A DNA stretch of 64,000 nucleotides, from positions 558,001 through 622,000 of the forward strand of contig JADJUW010000001.1 in the NCBI GenBank assembly GCA_016716835.1, in the 5' to 3' direction. The notes beneath the pieces are model-generated. The model was not told the DNA's origin and made no database searches. It was given only the letters and a program-made list of their open reading frames with translations. The DNA is from Myxococcales bacterium (GTDB lineage Bacteria; Myxococcota_A; Polyangia; Haliangiales; Haliangiaceae). Position 1 is the stretch's first letter. Every line of letters starts with the position of its first letter. Below are positions 38,059-47,243 of the stretch, piece by piece. The position numbers were made by a program, and so were the translations under genes.

Positions 38059-39223
38059 TGGGGCAGTTGGCCAGCTCAAGCTCAAGCGCCTCGCCGCGCG
38101 CCATCGGCGACCATATGGTGCGAAACGGCGCGGCGCTCGACAGTGAGGTCAGGCGGTGGCGCACCGCGGTGGCAAGCTTGTCGGTCGCCAAGGTCGGATG
38201 AAAATGCGGTTTTCGCACAACCACAACGGGCGTAATCTCGGCGCGCGCCAGGCAGGCCTCCCGGTGGCGAAACTGCAGGCGCAGGATCGCGGATTGCTGC
38301 AAGGGATGGCGGACGTTGTCAAATACGAAATTGCCTAGCGAGTACGCGATGACGCGCCCCTTATAAAGCTCCATGCCTTGCAAGACATGCGGATGATGGC
38401 CGATCACCGCGTCGGCGCCGGCATCGATAAACGCGTGCGCCGCGCGCACCTGCCACGTCGCAGGCGTGGCTTGGTACTCGGCACCCCAATGCAGCGCGAC
38501 AATGAGGACGTCATAGTTCGGTGCCGCCGCTGCAATGACCGGTACCAAGGCGGCCTCGATCTCGGCACCATTGGCCCACGGCAGGGCAGGCTCCTTTGCC
38601 GGTTGTTTGTAGTTGCGCAACGTGGCGGCAGCCAAGACGCCAACGCGCCAACCCTTGACGTCGACCGATTTGACGACAAACAGCTCGCCCGCGGCGACCG
38701 CGGCGCCGTGCGGCGTAATGCCCGCCGCCTGGAGCACGAGTGGTGATTGTTCGACGCCTGGCAGCTTCATGTCCCAGTAGTGGTTGTTTGCCAGCGAAAC
38801 GTGGTCGATGCCGGCTCGCTTCACCGCGGCGACGCGCGCGGGCGTGGTGACAAAGCGCAGATGCGCGTCGTAGGGCGTCTTGCGCGGAGGGTCCCACATC
38901 ACGGGCGTCTCAAGATTCGCCATCGTGAAGTCGGACGCGAGCGCGGGCGCTACCTCGGCAAAGACGTCATAGGTGTCGGCCGGAATCGCGGCGAAGCCGT
39001 TGCCTTTGTAGCGCCCGAACATGACGTCGCCCACGAACACCATGGAGATGGTCTCGGCGATCTTTTTTGATGCTGCGATCGGCGTTGCGTTGTGCACAAC
39101 TGGCGCGGCGGCATCAAGCGCCGACGGTTGCGCGATCGCGGTGTGAGGATCGGAGGTACATGCGACTACACCAACACCTACCGAGGTGACTGCTAACAGC
39201 AAGACAATTTTCGTGGCGCGCAT
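38042..39223 (-). CDS. CapA-family lipoprotein (metallophosphatase fold)
   Basis: 393 aa, with a signal sequence and lipobox (VVACT, Cys at residue 22). CapA/PgsA fold signatures: MVFVGDVMFGRYKG, ANLETPVMW, IDHVSLANNHYWD, VLIVALHWGAEYQ, DAVIGHHPHVLQGMELYKGRVIAYSLGNFVFD. Named after Bacillus poly-gamma-glutamate capsule genes, but this solitary lipoprotein has no capBC partners, so a role in poly-gamma-glutamate export is not implied. It is divergent from the secreted protein at 39238 by only 14 bases. Confidence 0.88.
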   Translation of the reverse strand: MRATKIVLLLAVTSVGVGVVACTSDPHTAIAQPSALDAAAPVVHNATPIAASKKIAETISMVFVGDVMFGRYKGNGFAAIPADTYDVFAEVAPALASDFTMANLETPVMWDPPRKTPYDAHLRFVTTPARVAAVKRAGIDHVSLANNHYWDMKLPGVEQSPLVLQAAGITPHGAAVAAGELFVVKSVDVKGWRVGVLAAATLRNYKQPAKEPALPWANGAEIEAALVPVIAAAAPNYDVLIVALHWGAEYQATPATWQVRAAHAFIDAGADAVIGHHPHVLQGMELYKGRVIAYSLGNFVFDNVRHPLQQSAILRLQFRHREACLARAEITPVVVVRKPHFHPTLATDKLATAVRHRLTSLSSAAPFRTIWSPMARGEALELELANCPITSSP

Positions 39224-39237
39224 GTCGCTGTGCTACC

Positions 39238-40803
39238 ATGCCGCGCATGAACCGCCAAATCATGTCACCAACCAATCACCGCGTAGGGCGTCCACGTTGG
39301 GCGCATTGGGTGATTGGCGCAACTGCCGTGATCGCACTGGGCTGCAAGTCATCTAATCAACCGGGACCTGTTGGCCCCGGCGTCGATCCGTCGACCGGCG
39401 ATCCTTCGGTCATGCCAGTGCAAAACGAAGTAACGCTTCAGGTCTCGGGCCTCGGCGGCACCCAACGCGTGAACCTTGGGTTGCCGTTGGCGCTCGGGCA
39501 ATTGCGTGAAGCGGGCGACATCACCGTTCGCATTGGCGGGCAAGAGGTGGCAGCGGGCACGCGTAGCCTAGCCTTGTATGGCGATGGCAGCCATCGCAGC
39601 GTGCAGCTACAATTCGACATCAATCCAGCCACGCATAGCACCGCCGAGCTTGAGATTGGGCGCGCACCCACCACCGCACGGCTGGATCTGGTTGCCGCGG
39701 CCGATTTGACAGACCCGGCGGGCGAAGCCGAGCAACCCAGCGCGTGGGTGGTTTTGCCAGCTTCTTACCTGGCGGCCTCCGGCGTCGCAGGTCCGCTCTT
39801 ATCGGCAGGCGCGGCGATTGAGAAAAATCAGGATGCGTGGTTGGGCCTCTGCGATTACGGCGCGTTTGGGTTTGACGAATTTATCGACGGCGCCGGCGAC
39901 AAGGGCTCGTGGCTGTTTGACCGCCCGACCGCATTGTATCGCGGCTACGTGCAAACCGGCGATCAGCCCACGTTGGCGTCTGCGTACAAAGAAGCCTCGA
40001 TGTATCGGGCCGGGCTTGCCGTTAGCGGTGGCGTCGCCACCGGCATTGCGGTGCCGGGCGCAAGCGACGATCTCAAATACTACTATGCGCAGGGCATGGC
40101 GCTGCATTATTTATTGACCGGCGACGATCGGTATCGCGAGGCCGCGGAGGCCGTCGCGGCGCGTGCGCACCAACTGTGGGACGATCCAGGCTACGCGGGT
40201 GGCGACGATTTTTGGACGGAGCGCCATGCGGGGTTTGCGCTGTTGGCCTTTGAGTGGGCCGCCATGGTGAGCGATGACCGCGCTGTTGAATTTGCGGGCT
40301 ATGCCGATGCGGCAGCCCAGGCGTACATCGACATTCAAAATGGTGCTGACACCTGCTTTGTCCACAGCGCGACGGCCCATGGCGAAGACTACGGCTACGA
40401 TGGTTGCAGCCCTTGGATGAGCGCCATCATCGCCGACGGCCTCGATACATACGCGCGCCGTATGGTGCTGGTCGATGCCGCGCGCGCCGAGAGCGCCCGC
40501 GAGTCTTTGGTGCGTTTAGGTCGCGCGATCGCCGCGCATGGGCTCGATTCCACGGGGCGGCCGTTTTATTGGATGGCAATGGATCGCGCCGGCGAGGTCG
40601 ACGACTACAACGAACACTGGGGCGAGTCGGCCTATGTGGTCGCCTTGGCGTGGCACTGGAGTGGCCGCACGGACGCGGCGTTGCGCAGCGTTGCCGATAA
40701 CTTAGTGACCGGCCTCTCGACGTTTGGCGAGGTAGGCCAATTGCGCAGCTTCAATTGGCAATGCCGCAGCGCGGTGATGGCGCCGGCGTTTCTCGCTTAC
40801 TAA
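39238..40803 (+). CDS. secreted lipoprotein, helical-barrel type, possibly carbohydrate-active
   Basis: 521 aa with a twin basic N-terminus, a hydrophobic stretch and a lipobox (IALGC). The N-terminal domain (VTLQVSGLGGTQRVNLGLPL, then SLALYGDGSHRSVQLQFDI) resembles the RIFT-barrel domain of PcRGLX/YetA-type exo-lyases, and the rest is a helical repeat (EASMYRAGLAV, YYAQGMALHYLLTGDDRYREAAEAVAARA, DDFWTERHAGFALLAFEWAAMVS, NEHWGESAYVVALAWHWSG) like an alpha/alpha barrel. A glycan-acting enzyme is inferred, not shown; catalytic residues cannot be named. The start ATG at 39238 could be moved to the ATG at 39247 or 39262. Confidence 0.72.
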   Translation: MPRMNRQIMSPTNHRVGRPRWAHWVIGATAVIALGCKSSNQPGPVGPGVDPSTGDPSVMPVQNEVTLQVSGLGGTQRVNLGLPLALGQLREAGDITVRIGGQEVAAGTRSLALYGDGSHRSVQLQFDINPATHSTAELEIGRAPTTARLDLVAAADLTDPAGEAEQPSAWVVLPASYLAASGVAGPLLSAGAAIEKNQDAWLGLCDYGAFGFDEFIDGAGDKGSWLFDRPTALYRGYVQTGDQPTLASAYKEASMYRAGLAVSGGVATGIAVPGASDDLKYYYAQGMALHYLLTGDDRYREAAEAVAARAHQLWDDPGYAGGDDFWTERHAGFALLAFEWAAMVSDDRAVEFAGYADAAAQAYIDIQNGADTCFVHSATAHGEDYGYDGCSPWMSAIIADGLDTYARRMVLVDAARAESARESLVRLGRAIAAHGLDSTGRPFYWMAMDRAGEVDDYNEHWGESAYVVALAWHWSGRTDAALRSVADNLVTGLSTFGEVGQLRSFNWQCRSAVMAPAFLAY

Positions 40804-42296
40804 AAGCGCCCACCGAGTCCGACCGACACGGCATTGCCCGTGTACGACGCCGTGATCGCTTGCACGCGGGTCCGGCGGTGCCATCCCTTGGCGAAGCCAA
40901 CGATGGCAAGCGCGGTAAGCCCCGCGCCAAGCGCCGTGCTGCCAAACGCCGCCGCGGTGTATTCATAGTGGTAGACGCACGCGCTCGCGTCGCACGTGCC
41001 CTTGCCGTCGTTGATGAAAAAATAAGTCGCCGCGACCGCGCTGGTGGCAGCGCCGCCGAGCGCGACATAGGGCAACCACCGTTTGCTGCGCGGGCGAGCG
41101 CCTTCGGGGCCGTTAACCGCTGGGGTCGTGCTGGCTGCTGCGAGGGCCGGGCGCGCGCCGGCAAAGACCTGAGGGTCGGCGTCGATCGCAAAGTGCGCCG
41201 AGCCGTCGCCACTAAAGCCTGGGGTAGGCCCGCCCGCGGCGAGGTATTGTGCCAAGGCCTGAAGCGTTTCAACGGCGGGATCCGGCACCAGCGGCAGCGA
41301 TGCGGTGCGCACGATCGTTTGAGTCGTGGCATCAAGCGCCGCGCCAATAAGGATCGGCTGCCCCTTTTGCGCAGTGAACGCCAAGACAATCATTTTTGTC
41401 GCCCCAAGCTCGCGGGCAAAGCGAAGCGCCGCCGCGGGCTCAAGGCGCGCGCGGGTGCTTTCATCGGGAAACAGAAATCCGGTCCAATAGGGAGAAGTAT
41501 GAATGAGCTGGTCGTAGCCTGAATAGATTTGAAGGGTGCGTTCAGAACTGGCGCGGAGCTCGACCGTATAAAGTCGGCCGGGCAGCGAACCTTGCTGCGT
41601 ATAGACGCGATAGACGCCGGGCGCGAGGGAAACGATGGCGTCGCCGCTGGCAGCGACCAGCCGTTCGTTGATGAAAATCTGAGTCGGCGCTTGGGCGATG
41701 ATGTGAAGCGTGCCGCGCCCCTGCTGGTCGCTGCGGCGCTTGGCCTTCGCATAGAGCGCCTCGGCCTCGGGCCCGTGCGTTGCGCGCAGCACCGCCTCAT
41801 CTGGGTATGAACGCAGCAGCTCATCCATTTCCGCCGCGCCCGCCTCAGCGCGTCCCAAGCGTTCGAGGCTGATGGCGGTGGCCACGGAGGCCTTAAACAT
41901 GGCGTGCCGGATGCGAGGCTGCCAGGCGACGATTGCAGGGCTCAACCGGATTTCGGACAGCAACGGTACGAGCAACGCGACGGCTTCGCTGAACCGACCG
42001 GAAATATAGGCCTCATACCCGAGCTCGGCCTTGACGGCGATCTCCGCGGCCGATCGCCACGTGGCGAGCCCGGGGCGCGAGATCGTCCGCTCATAGGGTT
42101 CGCCGGTCGTTTGCACGGTCCCGAGATAGCCAAACTGCGTCAGCTCCTCGCTGACGGGCGAGGTAAGCCGAGCCGCATCCTTGGGTCGCTCGCCGACATG
42201 GGATTCGACAAAGACGTAGACCTCGGCCGCTAGTGGCGCGGCGGACACCAGCTGGAGGCAACACGCCAGCGCCGCAGCAAGGTGAGCACGTCTCAT
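40800..42296 (-). CDS. exported protein with PEGA-like segment and two C-terminal helices
   Basis: 498 aa from the ATG at 42296, signal peptide included (HLAAALACCLQLVSA). The N-terminal two-thirds include a helical region (YEAYISGRFSEAVALLVPLLSEI, TAISLERLGRAEAGAAEMDEL) and a PEGA-like beta segment (LHIIAQAPTQIFINERLVAASGD, PGVYRVYTQQGSLPGRLYTVEL). Two membrane helices lie near the C-terminus (WLPYVALGGAATSAVAATYF, AAFGSTALGAGLTALAIVGF). It is the last of three genes following a Ser/Thr kinase, 11 bases after the previous one. Confidence 0.75.
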   Translation of the reverse strand: MRRAHLAAALACCLQLVSAAPLAAEVYVFVESHVGERPKDAARLTSPVSEELTQFGYLGTVQTTGEPYERTISRPGLATWRSAAEIAVKAELGYEAYISGRFSEAVALLVPLLSEIRLSPAIVAWQPRIRHAMFKASVATAISLERLGRAEAGAAEMDELLRSYPDEAVLRATHGPEAEALYAKAKRRSDQQGRGTLHIIAQAPTQIFINERLVAASGDAIVSLAPGVYRVYTQQGSLPGRLYTVELRASSERTLQIYSGYDQLIHTSPYWTGFLFPDESTRARLEPAAALRFARELGATKMIVLAFTAQKGQPILIGAALDATTQTIVRTASLPLVPDPAVETLQALAQYLAAGGPTPGFSGDGSAHFAIDADPQVFAGARPALAAASTTPAVNGPEGARPRSKRWLPYVALGGAATSAVAATYFFINDGKGTCDASACVYHYEYTAAAFGSTALGAGLTALAIVGFAKGWHRRTRVQAITASYTGNAVSVGLGGRF

Positions 42297-42307
42297 GGTA
42301 CGTCCTG

Positions 42308-43153
42308 CTATCGAAACACGCCGACGATGCCGGCCGTTGCCCGGCCTGCGCTCCAGTCGACAAATGGCGCGATGGCGTTTCGCTTGGGCTGCGTCGCCTC
42401 GCCCGCACGGCGTGGGGTCAGCAACCGCCAAATGCCAACGCTCGCCGCCGCGATGCCGATGCCGCCAAGCACCAGCCCCGGGGTGCGCAGGTCGGTATCG
42501 ACACGCTTAAGCGGGAGGGTGCCGGGTTCTTTATGCAAGGCGATCAGCACCACGCCGGTGGCGATTGCCGCACCACCGCCAATGGTGACGCCCCACGCCC
42601 ACGCGGGAGGCCGGCGCGCGCTGGTGGACCGAAGCGACGATGCGATGATCGCTGCGTCGCCGGGCATAGCCGTGGGAGGCGCCGCAGCACCAGGGGCCTG
42701 CGCGTCGGCGGCGCGTTGCAACGCTCCAAGCACGTCGTCCGTGGCGCGCCGGAGCGAGTCAACATTGCAGCGCTCGCAGCCTTGTCGTTCGGAGGCGATG
42801 AGGGCACCGGCCGCGTCGAAGAGGCGCGCGACGATGACGACGTTCGTGCTGCGGTCCGCGATATCTGCCTCGACGCTGAGAAACCACAGCGGCAGGTCGC
42901 TTGCAATCGTTCCCTTGCACTGCGCGGCCGACGTTTGCACCATGCATTCGGCGATGGCGGACGCATCGCGCTTGCTCGCGGCTTCGTCGACAACGGAGCC
43001 GCGCGCGGCCAGCCATCGCAACGCCGTCCCCTTTACGGTGACGGCCGAGCTTGGATCGCCACCGACAACCAGGCGCGTGGGTTGCGCCTGTGCAGCCGCG
43101 GGCGTGGCATAGAGACATGCCGCTAAGGCGACGACAAGGGTAAAAATTCTCAT
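42308..43153 (-). CDS. exported two-helix protein in kinase operon
   Basis: 281 aa from the ATG at 43153. A cleavable signal peptide (IFTLVVALAACLYATPAAA) precedes a soluble region with paired Cys (IAECMVQTSAAQCKG, RQGCERCNVDSL) and an IVARLFDAAGALIASERQGC segment. Two C-terminal helices follow (WAWGVTIGGGAAIATGVVLIAL, PGLVLGGIGIAAASVGIWRLL). The CxxC next to a second Cys pair may form disulfides in the periplasm. It starts four bases after the kinase stop, and its architecture (two terminal helices) matches the next gene, so all three probably work together. Confidence 0.74.
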   Translation of the reverse strand: MRIFTLVVALAACLYATPAAAQAQPTRLVVGGDPSSAVTVKGTALRWLAARGSVVDEAASKRDASAIAECMVQTSAAQCKGTIASDLPLWFLSVEADIADRSTNVVIVARLFDAAGALIASERQGCERCNVDSLRRATDDVLGALQRAADAQAPGAAAPPTAMPGDAAIIASSLRSTSARRPPAWAWGVTIGGGAAIATGVVLIALHKEPGTLPLKRVDTDLRTPGLVLGGIGIAAASVGIWRLLTPRRAGEATQPKRNAIAPFVDWSAGRATAGIVGVFR

Positions 43154-43157
43154 AGGC

Positions 43158-44798
43158 TTACCATGTGTGGTCAATGACGAAGGTCTTGCGCGATTTGATG
43201 CGAACGGAAAACGTTTTGCTCTGGTTTTCGGGGCCGACCAGTCTCACTTTATAGGAGCCCGGGGCGAGTGGCACGTTGTTAAGCGGTGAGAAGCCGATGT
43301 GCTGGCGACCCATGAAAACTTCGGAAGGTGGCCGCGTGATAACGCGCAACACGCCTTTGGCCGCGGCGGTCGCGGGTGGTAGTGGCGAGGGAACCACCGA
43401 TGCCGCGGCAGGCGCCTCGCCAAGCGGGATCCCAGGCGTGGCGTCGACAGCTGGTGGGACGGTCTCGCTTGAGGGTTGCGAGGCCTCGGCGACGGAGGGT
43501 GCCACGTCAAGGGGCGCGGGACTCGGCGTTATCACGCCCGGCCGCGGCTTAGTTGACGAGGTGCTCGGGACGCCCAGTAGGAGCGCCGCGGCCCCACCGA
43601 GGATGGCGGCGCCAAAAACGACCGCCCACGTACGCCGCCGCGCTGCGGGCACGCCTGCGCTTGTTGGTCGACGCGGTCGTTCGAGCCGCGTCGCTGGCGT
43701 CGCGGGCGCGACGGCCTCGGTCAGCGCATGCATGCGCGCAACATCCGCTTGGGCCTGCGGAGGCTGCCACAACTCTGGCGTTTGCCACGCAGGTTGTCCC
43801 GCGGCCCATGGTTGCGAGGTGGCGCCCGCGGGCGCGGACTCGTTGCCATGGCGGTACCCGCCGCTGTAGCCCGGTAGCATGGCCACGGGCGCGGTACCAG
43901 GGGCGTCGGCGAAGCGTTCGGCCATCAGCTGCGCCAGCATGTCGGCGCCGCGCGGCGAAGCATCGCGGCAAAGCAGCAGGTCGTTGATCACGTAACGCGC
44001 GCTTGGATAGCGCCGCGCTTTGTCGCGCTCGAGGAGCAGCAATGTAATGTTGGCGAGGTCGTCCGGACAATCCGGCCGGTACTGCCGCGGCGAAATAATT
44101 GACTGAAAAAACAAGCGCGACAGGGTTTCTTCTAGGCTGACGCCATGGCCAAACAAGCGCTGGCCGGTAATTAACTCAAACAGCATGATGCCGACCGCAA
44201 ACAAGTCGGAACGGCCATCGAGTGGCTCGCCGCGTGCTTGCTCAGGACTCATGTAGGCTGGCTTGCCCTTGAGCGACAAGGTGCCCGTGGCCTGGGAGGT
44301 CTGCCACGCCTTGGCAATGCCAAAATCAGACACCTTTACCGCGCCTTGCCATGACAGCAGCACGTTATGCGGCGATACATCGCGATGCACGATGCCCTTC
44401 ATCGCGCCCTGATGCGGCAGCTCATGGGCGTAGCCTAGGCCACGCAGCACCTGCTCGACGACGTAAATGACCACCGGCAGGGGCAACATGCCCGTTGCCA
44501 TCAACGCAGCTAGATCCTTGCCCTCAACAAGCTCCATGACCAACATCAGCTGGCCGGCGTCATCGCGATCAAAATCGCTAACGCTAACAATGTTGGCGTG
44601 CGCAAGCTGGGAGCAGACTCGCGCCTCCTCAATAAACATCCGCGAAAACTGTTCGTCGCCGCTATAGGCGGGCAGCACGCGCTTGATGGCGACCGTGCGG
44701 GCAAAACCTTCGGCGCCCGTCGCGCTGCCTAGGTACACCTCCGCCATGCCACCGCCACCAAGGCGTGACCCAATCCGGTACTTGCTGGCAAGGCCCAC
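43158..44798 (-). CDS. Ser/Thr protein kinase with transmembrane helix and PEGA domain
   Basis: 546 aa from the GTG at 44798 (VGLASKYRIGSRLG, the usual start of such kinases). Catalytic domain: GGGGMAEVYLG, Lys in VAIKRVL, HRDVSPHNVLL (Ser for Lys, as in the other kinase here), DFGIAK, AYMSPEQARGEP and DLFAVGIMLFELITGQRLF. A Pro/Ala-rich juxtamembrane stretch leads to one helix (WAVVFGAAILGGAAALLLG), a second linker and a PEGA domain (LRVITRPPSEVFMGRQHIGF, VPLAPGSYKVRLVG), likely periplasmic. Longer frames extending to 45302 run antisense to the beta-helix gene and were rejected. Confidence 0.92.
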   Translation of the reverse strand: MGLASKYRIGSRLGGGGMAEVYLGSATGAEGFARTVAIKRVLPAYSGDEQFSRMFIEEARVCSQLAHANIVSVSDFDRDDAGQLMLVMELVEGKDLAALMATGMLPLPVVIYVVEQVLRGLGYAHELPHQGAMKGIVHRDVSPHNVLLSWQGAVKVSDFGIAKAWQTSQATGTLSLKGKPAYMSPEQARGEPLDGRSDLFAVGIMLFELITGQRLFGHGVSLEETLSRLFFQSIISPRQYRPDCPDDLANITLLLLERDKARRYPSARYVINDLLLCRDASPRGADMLAQLMAERFADAPGTAPVAMLPGYSGGYRHGNESAPAGATSQPWAAGQPAWQTPELWQPPQAQADVARMHALTEAVAPATPATRLERPRRPTSAGVPAARRRTWAVVFGAAILGGAAALLLGVPSTSSTKPRPGVITPSPAPLDVAPSVAEASQPSSETVPPAVDATPGIPLGEAPAAASVVPSPLPPATAAAKGVLRVITRPPSEVFMGRQHIGFSPLNNVPLAPGSYKVRLVGPENQSKTFSVRIKSRKTFVIDHTW

Positions 44799-44865
44799 GT
44801 TTTGGCAGTTTACTGGGACCCGCCAGAGATTGTAAACCGGCGCATCCAAGGCAATCTGTCCGAAA

Positions 44866-46317
44866 TTAGGGCATTTCGTACGCGCCAATGTCGCAGGGTT
44901 GGTTTCTAGCATGGCCGTCCACGTCCGAAGCGATCGAGGCCATCCATGCAAGCGGTGGCAGGCACATGCCTGCGCCCTGCGCGGGCGAGGTCGGCTGCAC
45001 CCGGAAATTGCCGCCCGGGGCATCGATGAACTTTGGATCGCCGCCAACGGGTGCCATCCGCGTGACGCCGCCCACAGTCGCGGGCTCGACGAGGTCTTGG
45101 TACGACGTGCACGTGTGGCATTGAATTTGTGACCCACCCAAGAACATGCTTGTATTGGCCGCCACGATGTTGCTCGCCAGCACGGGGGCGACATTCGCCC
45201 CGCCGAGAATCCCCGCGCCACTGCTTGTGCTGCTGTAGTTGTTTGCCACCGTATTGCCAACGATCGCGATTTGCCGCGTGCAGCCAAAGCACGCCGCATC
45301 ATCGATCAGGATGCCCGGTCCGGACGAGGCCGCGAGGCCGCCGTTGTGCGCGATGACATTGCTTTCGATCCGCAGGACTCGCCCCGTGGCCCTCACCCCG
45401 CCGGAGGGATTGTGAATAACCTGGTTTCGGGCGAGGAGAAAACCGCTGCCCTTTAGCTCTACGGCGCGTGTCGAGGCCCCGGTGATGATCGAATCGCTGA
45501 TGGTGACGCATGTCCCAAGGTCAGGGCACAACGCCTCGATCAACATCCCAACGTCAACGTTTTCGATCGCGACGTTCGCTACTGTGAGCGCTGTGTGGCT
45601 CGCGATGATCGCGGCGGCGAGGTTGTTAAATGTCGTCGCAGCAATTTCGGTTCGATGCCCCTCCTCGCCGACGTCGTTTTTCACCACGATCGCGTAGCCG
45701 CCGTCATAAAACGCCGCGTCGCGGACGCTCAGCTCGCACTGGGATGCCGCAACGCCAAGGTCACTTTGCACGCGCACATCTTGAAGTGACAAGGTTGCGC
45801 CATCGCGGCAGCTAAACGCGGTGCCCTGCGTCGATACCTCGATGCCGGCGATTGCGACGTTTGCCGCGCCGTGTGCGCTAATGGTAACGATTTCCTGGCC
45901 CCCAATAAATATGGCCCCTTCGCCATAGATCTCGACGGGGAACGCATGATCAAACGCCGCGCCCTCCCCGTAAATGCCGGGTGCTACCAACACCGCACGA
46001 CGGGTTGGCGTTAGCACCGCGGCAGCGGCCGCAAGGCTGCCACACGGATCCGTTTGCGTACACGCATCGCCTACGCCGTTTTGCGCGACGTAGGCGATTG
46101 CCTCCGGCTGGTGGCACGTGGCGCTAAGGCGGTCGCAAATGCCGCTCGCGCAACTATGGTTGGCAAGGCAGCCAGTACAGCTGACGTCGGCCGTGCCGCA
46201 GTTGGGCACGGCAGGCGCGCCAGTGGCACCTAGTTCGGTTGTAACCGAGCAGGCGGCGAGCGCCACCGGCAAGAACGACAAAAAAATTGATTGGCTAGCG
46301 AGAGGTTCTTTGGGCAT
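44866..46317 (-). CDS. right-handed beta-helix lipoprotein
   Basis: 483 aa. Signal sequence with lipobox (ALAAC, Cys near 23), then a cysteine-rich EGF-like segment (NCGTADVSCTGCLANHSCASGICD), and a DUF1565/pectate-lyase-type right-handed parallel beta-helix: DPCGSLAAAAAVLTPTRRAVLVAPGIYGEG, repeated N-x-x-x-x-N turns (NVAIAGIEVSTQG, SNVIAHNG, NTVANNYS) and the closing DVDGHARNQPCDIGAYEMP found in many myxobacterial surface proteins. No catalytic site is evident; a binding or surface role is more likely. Ends just before the kinase gene, 67 bases apart. Confidence 0.86.
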   Translation of the reverse strand: MPKEPLASQSIFLSFLPVALAACSVTTELGATGAPAVPNCGTADVSCTGCLANHSCASGICDRLSATCHQPEAIAYVAQNGVGDACTQTDPCGSLAAAAAVLTPTRRAVLVAPGIYGEGAAFDHAFPVEIYGEGAIFIGGQEIVTISAHGAANVAIAGIEVSTQGTAFSCRDGATLSLQDVRVQSDLGVAASQCELSVRDAAFYDGGYAIVVKNDVGEEGHRTEIAATTFNNLAAAIIASHTALTVANVAIENVDVGMLIEALCPDLGTCVTISDSIITGASTRAVELKGSGFLLARNQVIHNPSGGVRATGRVLRIESNVIAHNGGLAASSGPGILIDDAACFGCTRQIAIVGNTVANNYSSTSSGAGILGGANVAPVLASNIVAANTSMFLGGSQIQCHTCTSYQDLVEPATVGGVTRMAPVGGDPKFIDAPGGNFRVQPTSPAQGAGMCLPPLAWMASIASDVDGHARNQPCDIGAYEMP

Positions 46318-46388
46318 GCCGCTGTTATCGGCATGTGCCGAGGCATGTTGCTAAAAATATGGCCAGCCCATTTCGAGCATGGAACTGG

Positions 46389-47243
46389 CTACGGGCGCCT
46401 CGCGACGGGGTGCTTGTGCGTGCGCGACATCTTGGAGCTTACGTTCAATTCTAGGACAAAGCCCGTCTTAACGTCTTCGCCGCGAATCTCCGCGGTCAGC
46501 GACGAGGCTACCAGCCATCCCGTCGCGCGATCGATCGTGAGCGTGCCGGTGAATTCGCCGTGATATGGCCTGGTCGACACGCCGTGAAAGGCTAGCTCGG
46601 CGGTCTGCGTGGTTAGCGTGCGCAAGCGCGCCGAGGCCTTGGTCATGGTGAGCATCGAGGTTTCGCCCAAAAATAGGCCGGTGGATTCGAGCGCTAACGG
46701 TGTGTCGCGATCGGCCCAAAATCGGCTGCCTTCGGGCCCAACCAGCATGGCGGCCCATGGCGGCGTAAACAGCGTGAGTCCAAAAAGGCGTTTGTATTTA
46801 AGTTGCAGATATTCGCTTAGCGTTGCGGGCCGTACGTTGACCTCACCGCCTGCGCGCACCAGTTGTACCGGTTCGGTGGTTACCCATTGCTTGGTCTGGG
46901 TACCGTCGATAGTTTCGCCACGCTTGCACGTTACTTCTGTGGTCGACGGGCCGTCGGCGTCAGTTGTCAACACGGTTTCCGTGCACTCGAGTGCGGTAAG
47001 CTGGCTGATCTTTTCAGGCAAGATTGGCCCGCCAACCTCGGTGCCCTGAAGGTGGGTTACGGTCCCCAACCCCTCGGACGATGCCTCAAGTTCAAAGATC
47101 GTGCCGGCTGCAGGTGCGGTATAGACATAGTCTAAAAAGGCCGGGGCGAGAGGGGCCCGCGAAGGCGCCGTACGAGCGCAGCCACTCTGCAAAACGACCA
47201 GTAGCGTAAGCCCGGCGTAGTGCGCGTAGGCTCGTTGCTTCAC
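46389..47243 (-). CDS. putative lipoprotein downstream of gcvH
   Basis: 284 aa with a signal sequence and lipobox (LQSGC, Cys near 22). The mature part is mostly beta: FELEASSEGLGTVTHLQGTEVGG, TTEVTCKRGETIDGTQTKQWVTTEPV, LALESTGLFLGETSMLTMT, FHGVSTRPYHGEFTGTLTIDRATGWLVASSLTAEIRG. The last block recalls beta-sandwich proteins that detect or carry lipids. I recognise no family. It overlaps the stop of gcvH by four bases, so it is translationally coupled to the glycine-cleavage genes; the connection in function is unclear. Confidence 0.68.
   Translation of the reverse strand: MKQRAYAHYAGLTLLVVLQSGCARTAPSRAPLAPAFLDYVYTAPAAGTIFELEASSEGLGTVTHLQGTEVGGPILPEKISQLTALECTETVLTTDADGPSTTEVTCKRGETIDGTQTKQWVTTEPVQLVRAGGEVNVRPATLSEYLQLKYKRLFGLTLFTPPWAAMLVGPEGSRFWADRDTPLALESTGLFLGETSMLTMTKASARLRTLTTQTAELAFHGVSTRPYHGEFTGTLTIDRATGWLVASSLTAEIRGEDVKTGFVLELNVSSKMSRTHKHPVARRP

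Noticed and set aside
44799..45302. N-terminal extension of the PEGA kinase up to 45302
   Set aside because: It reads antisense through the beta-helix lipoprotein gene, and the kinase domain starts normally at VGLASKYRIGSRLG.
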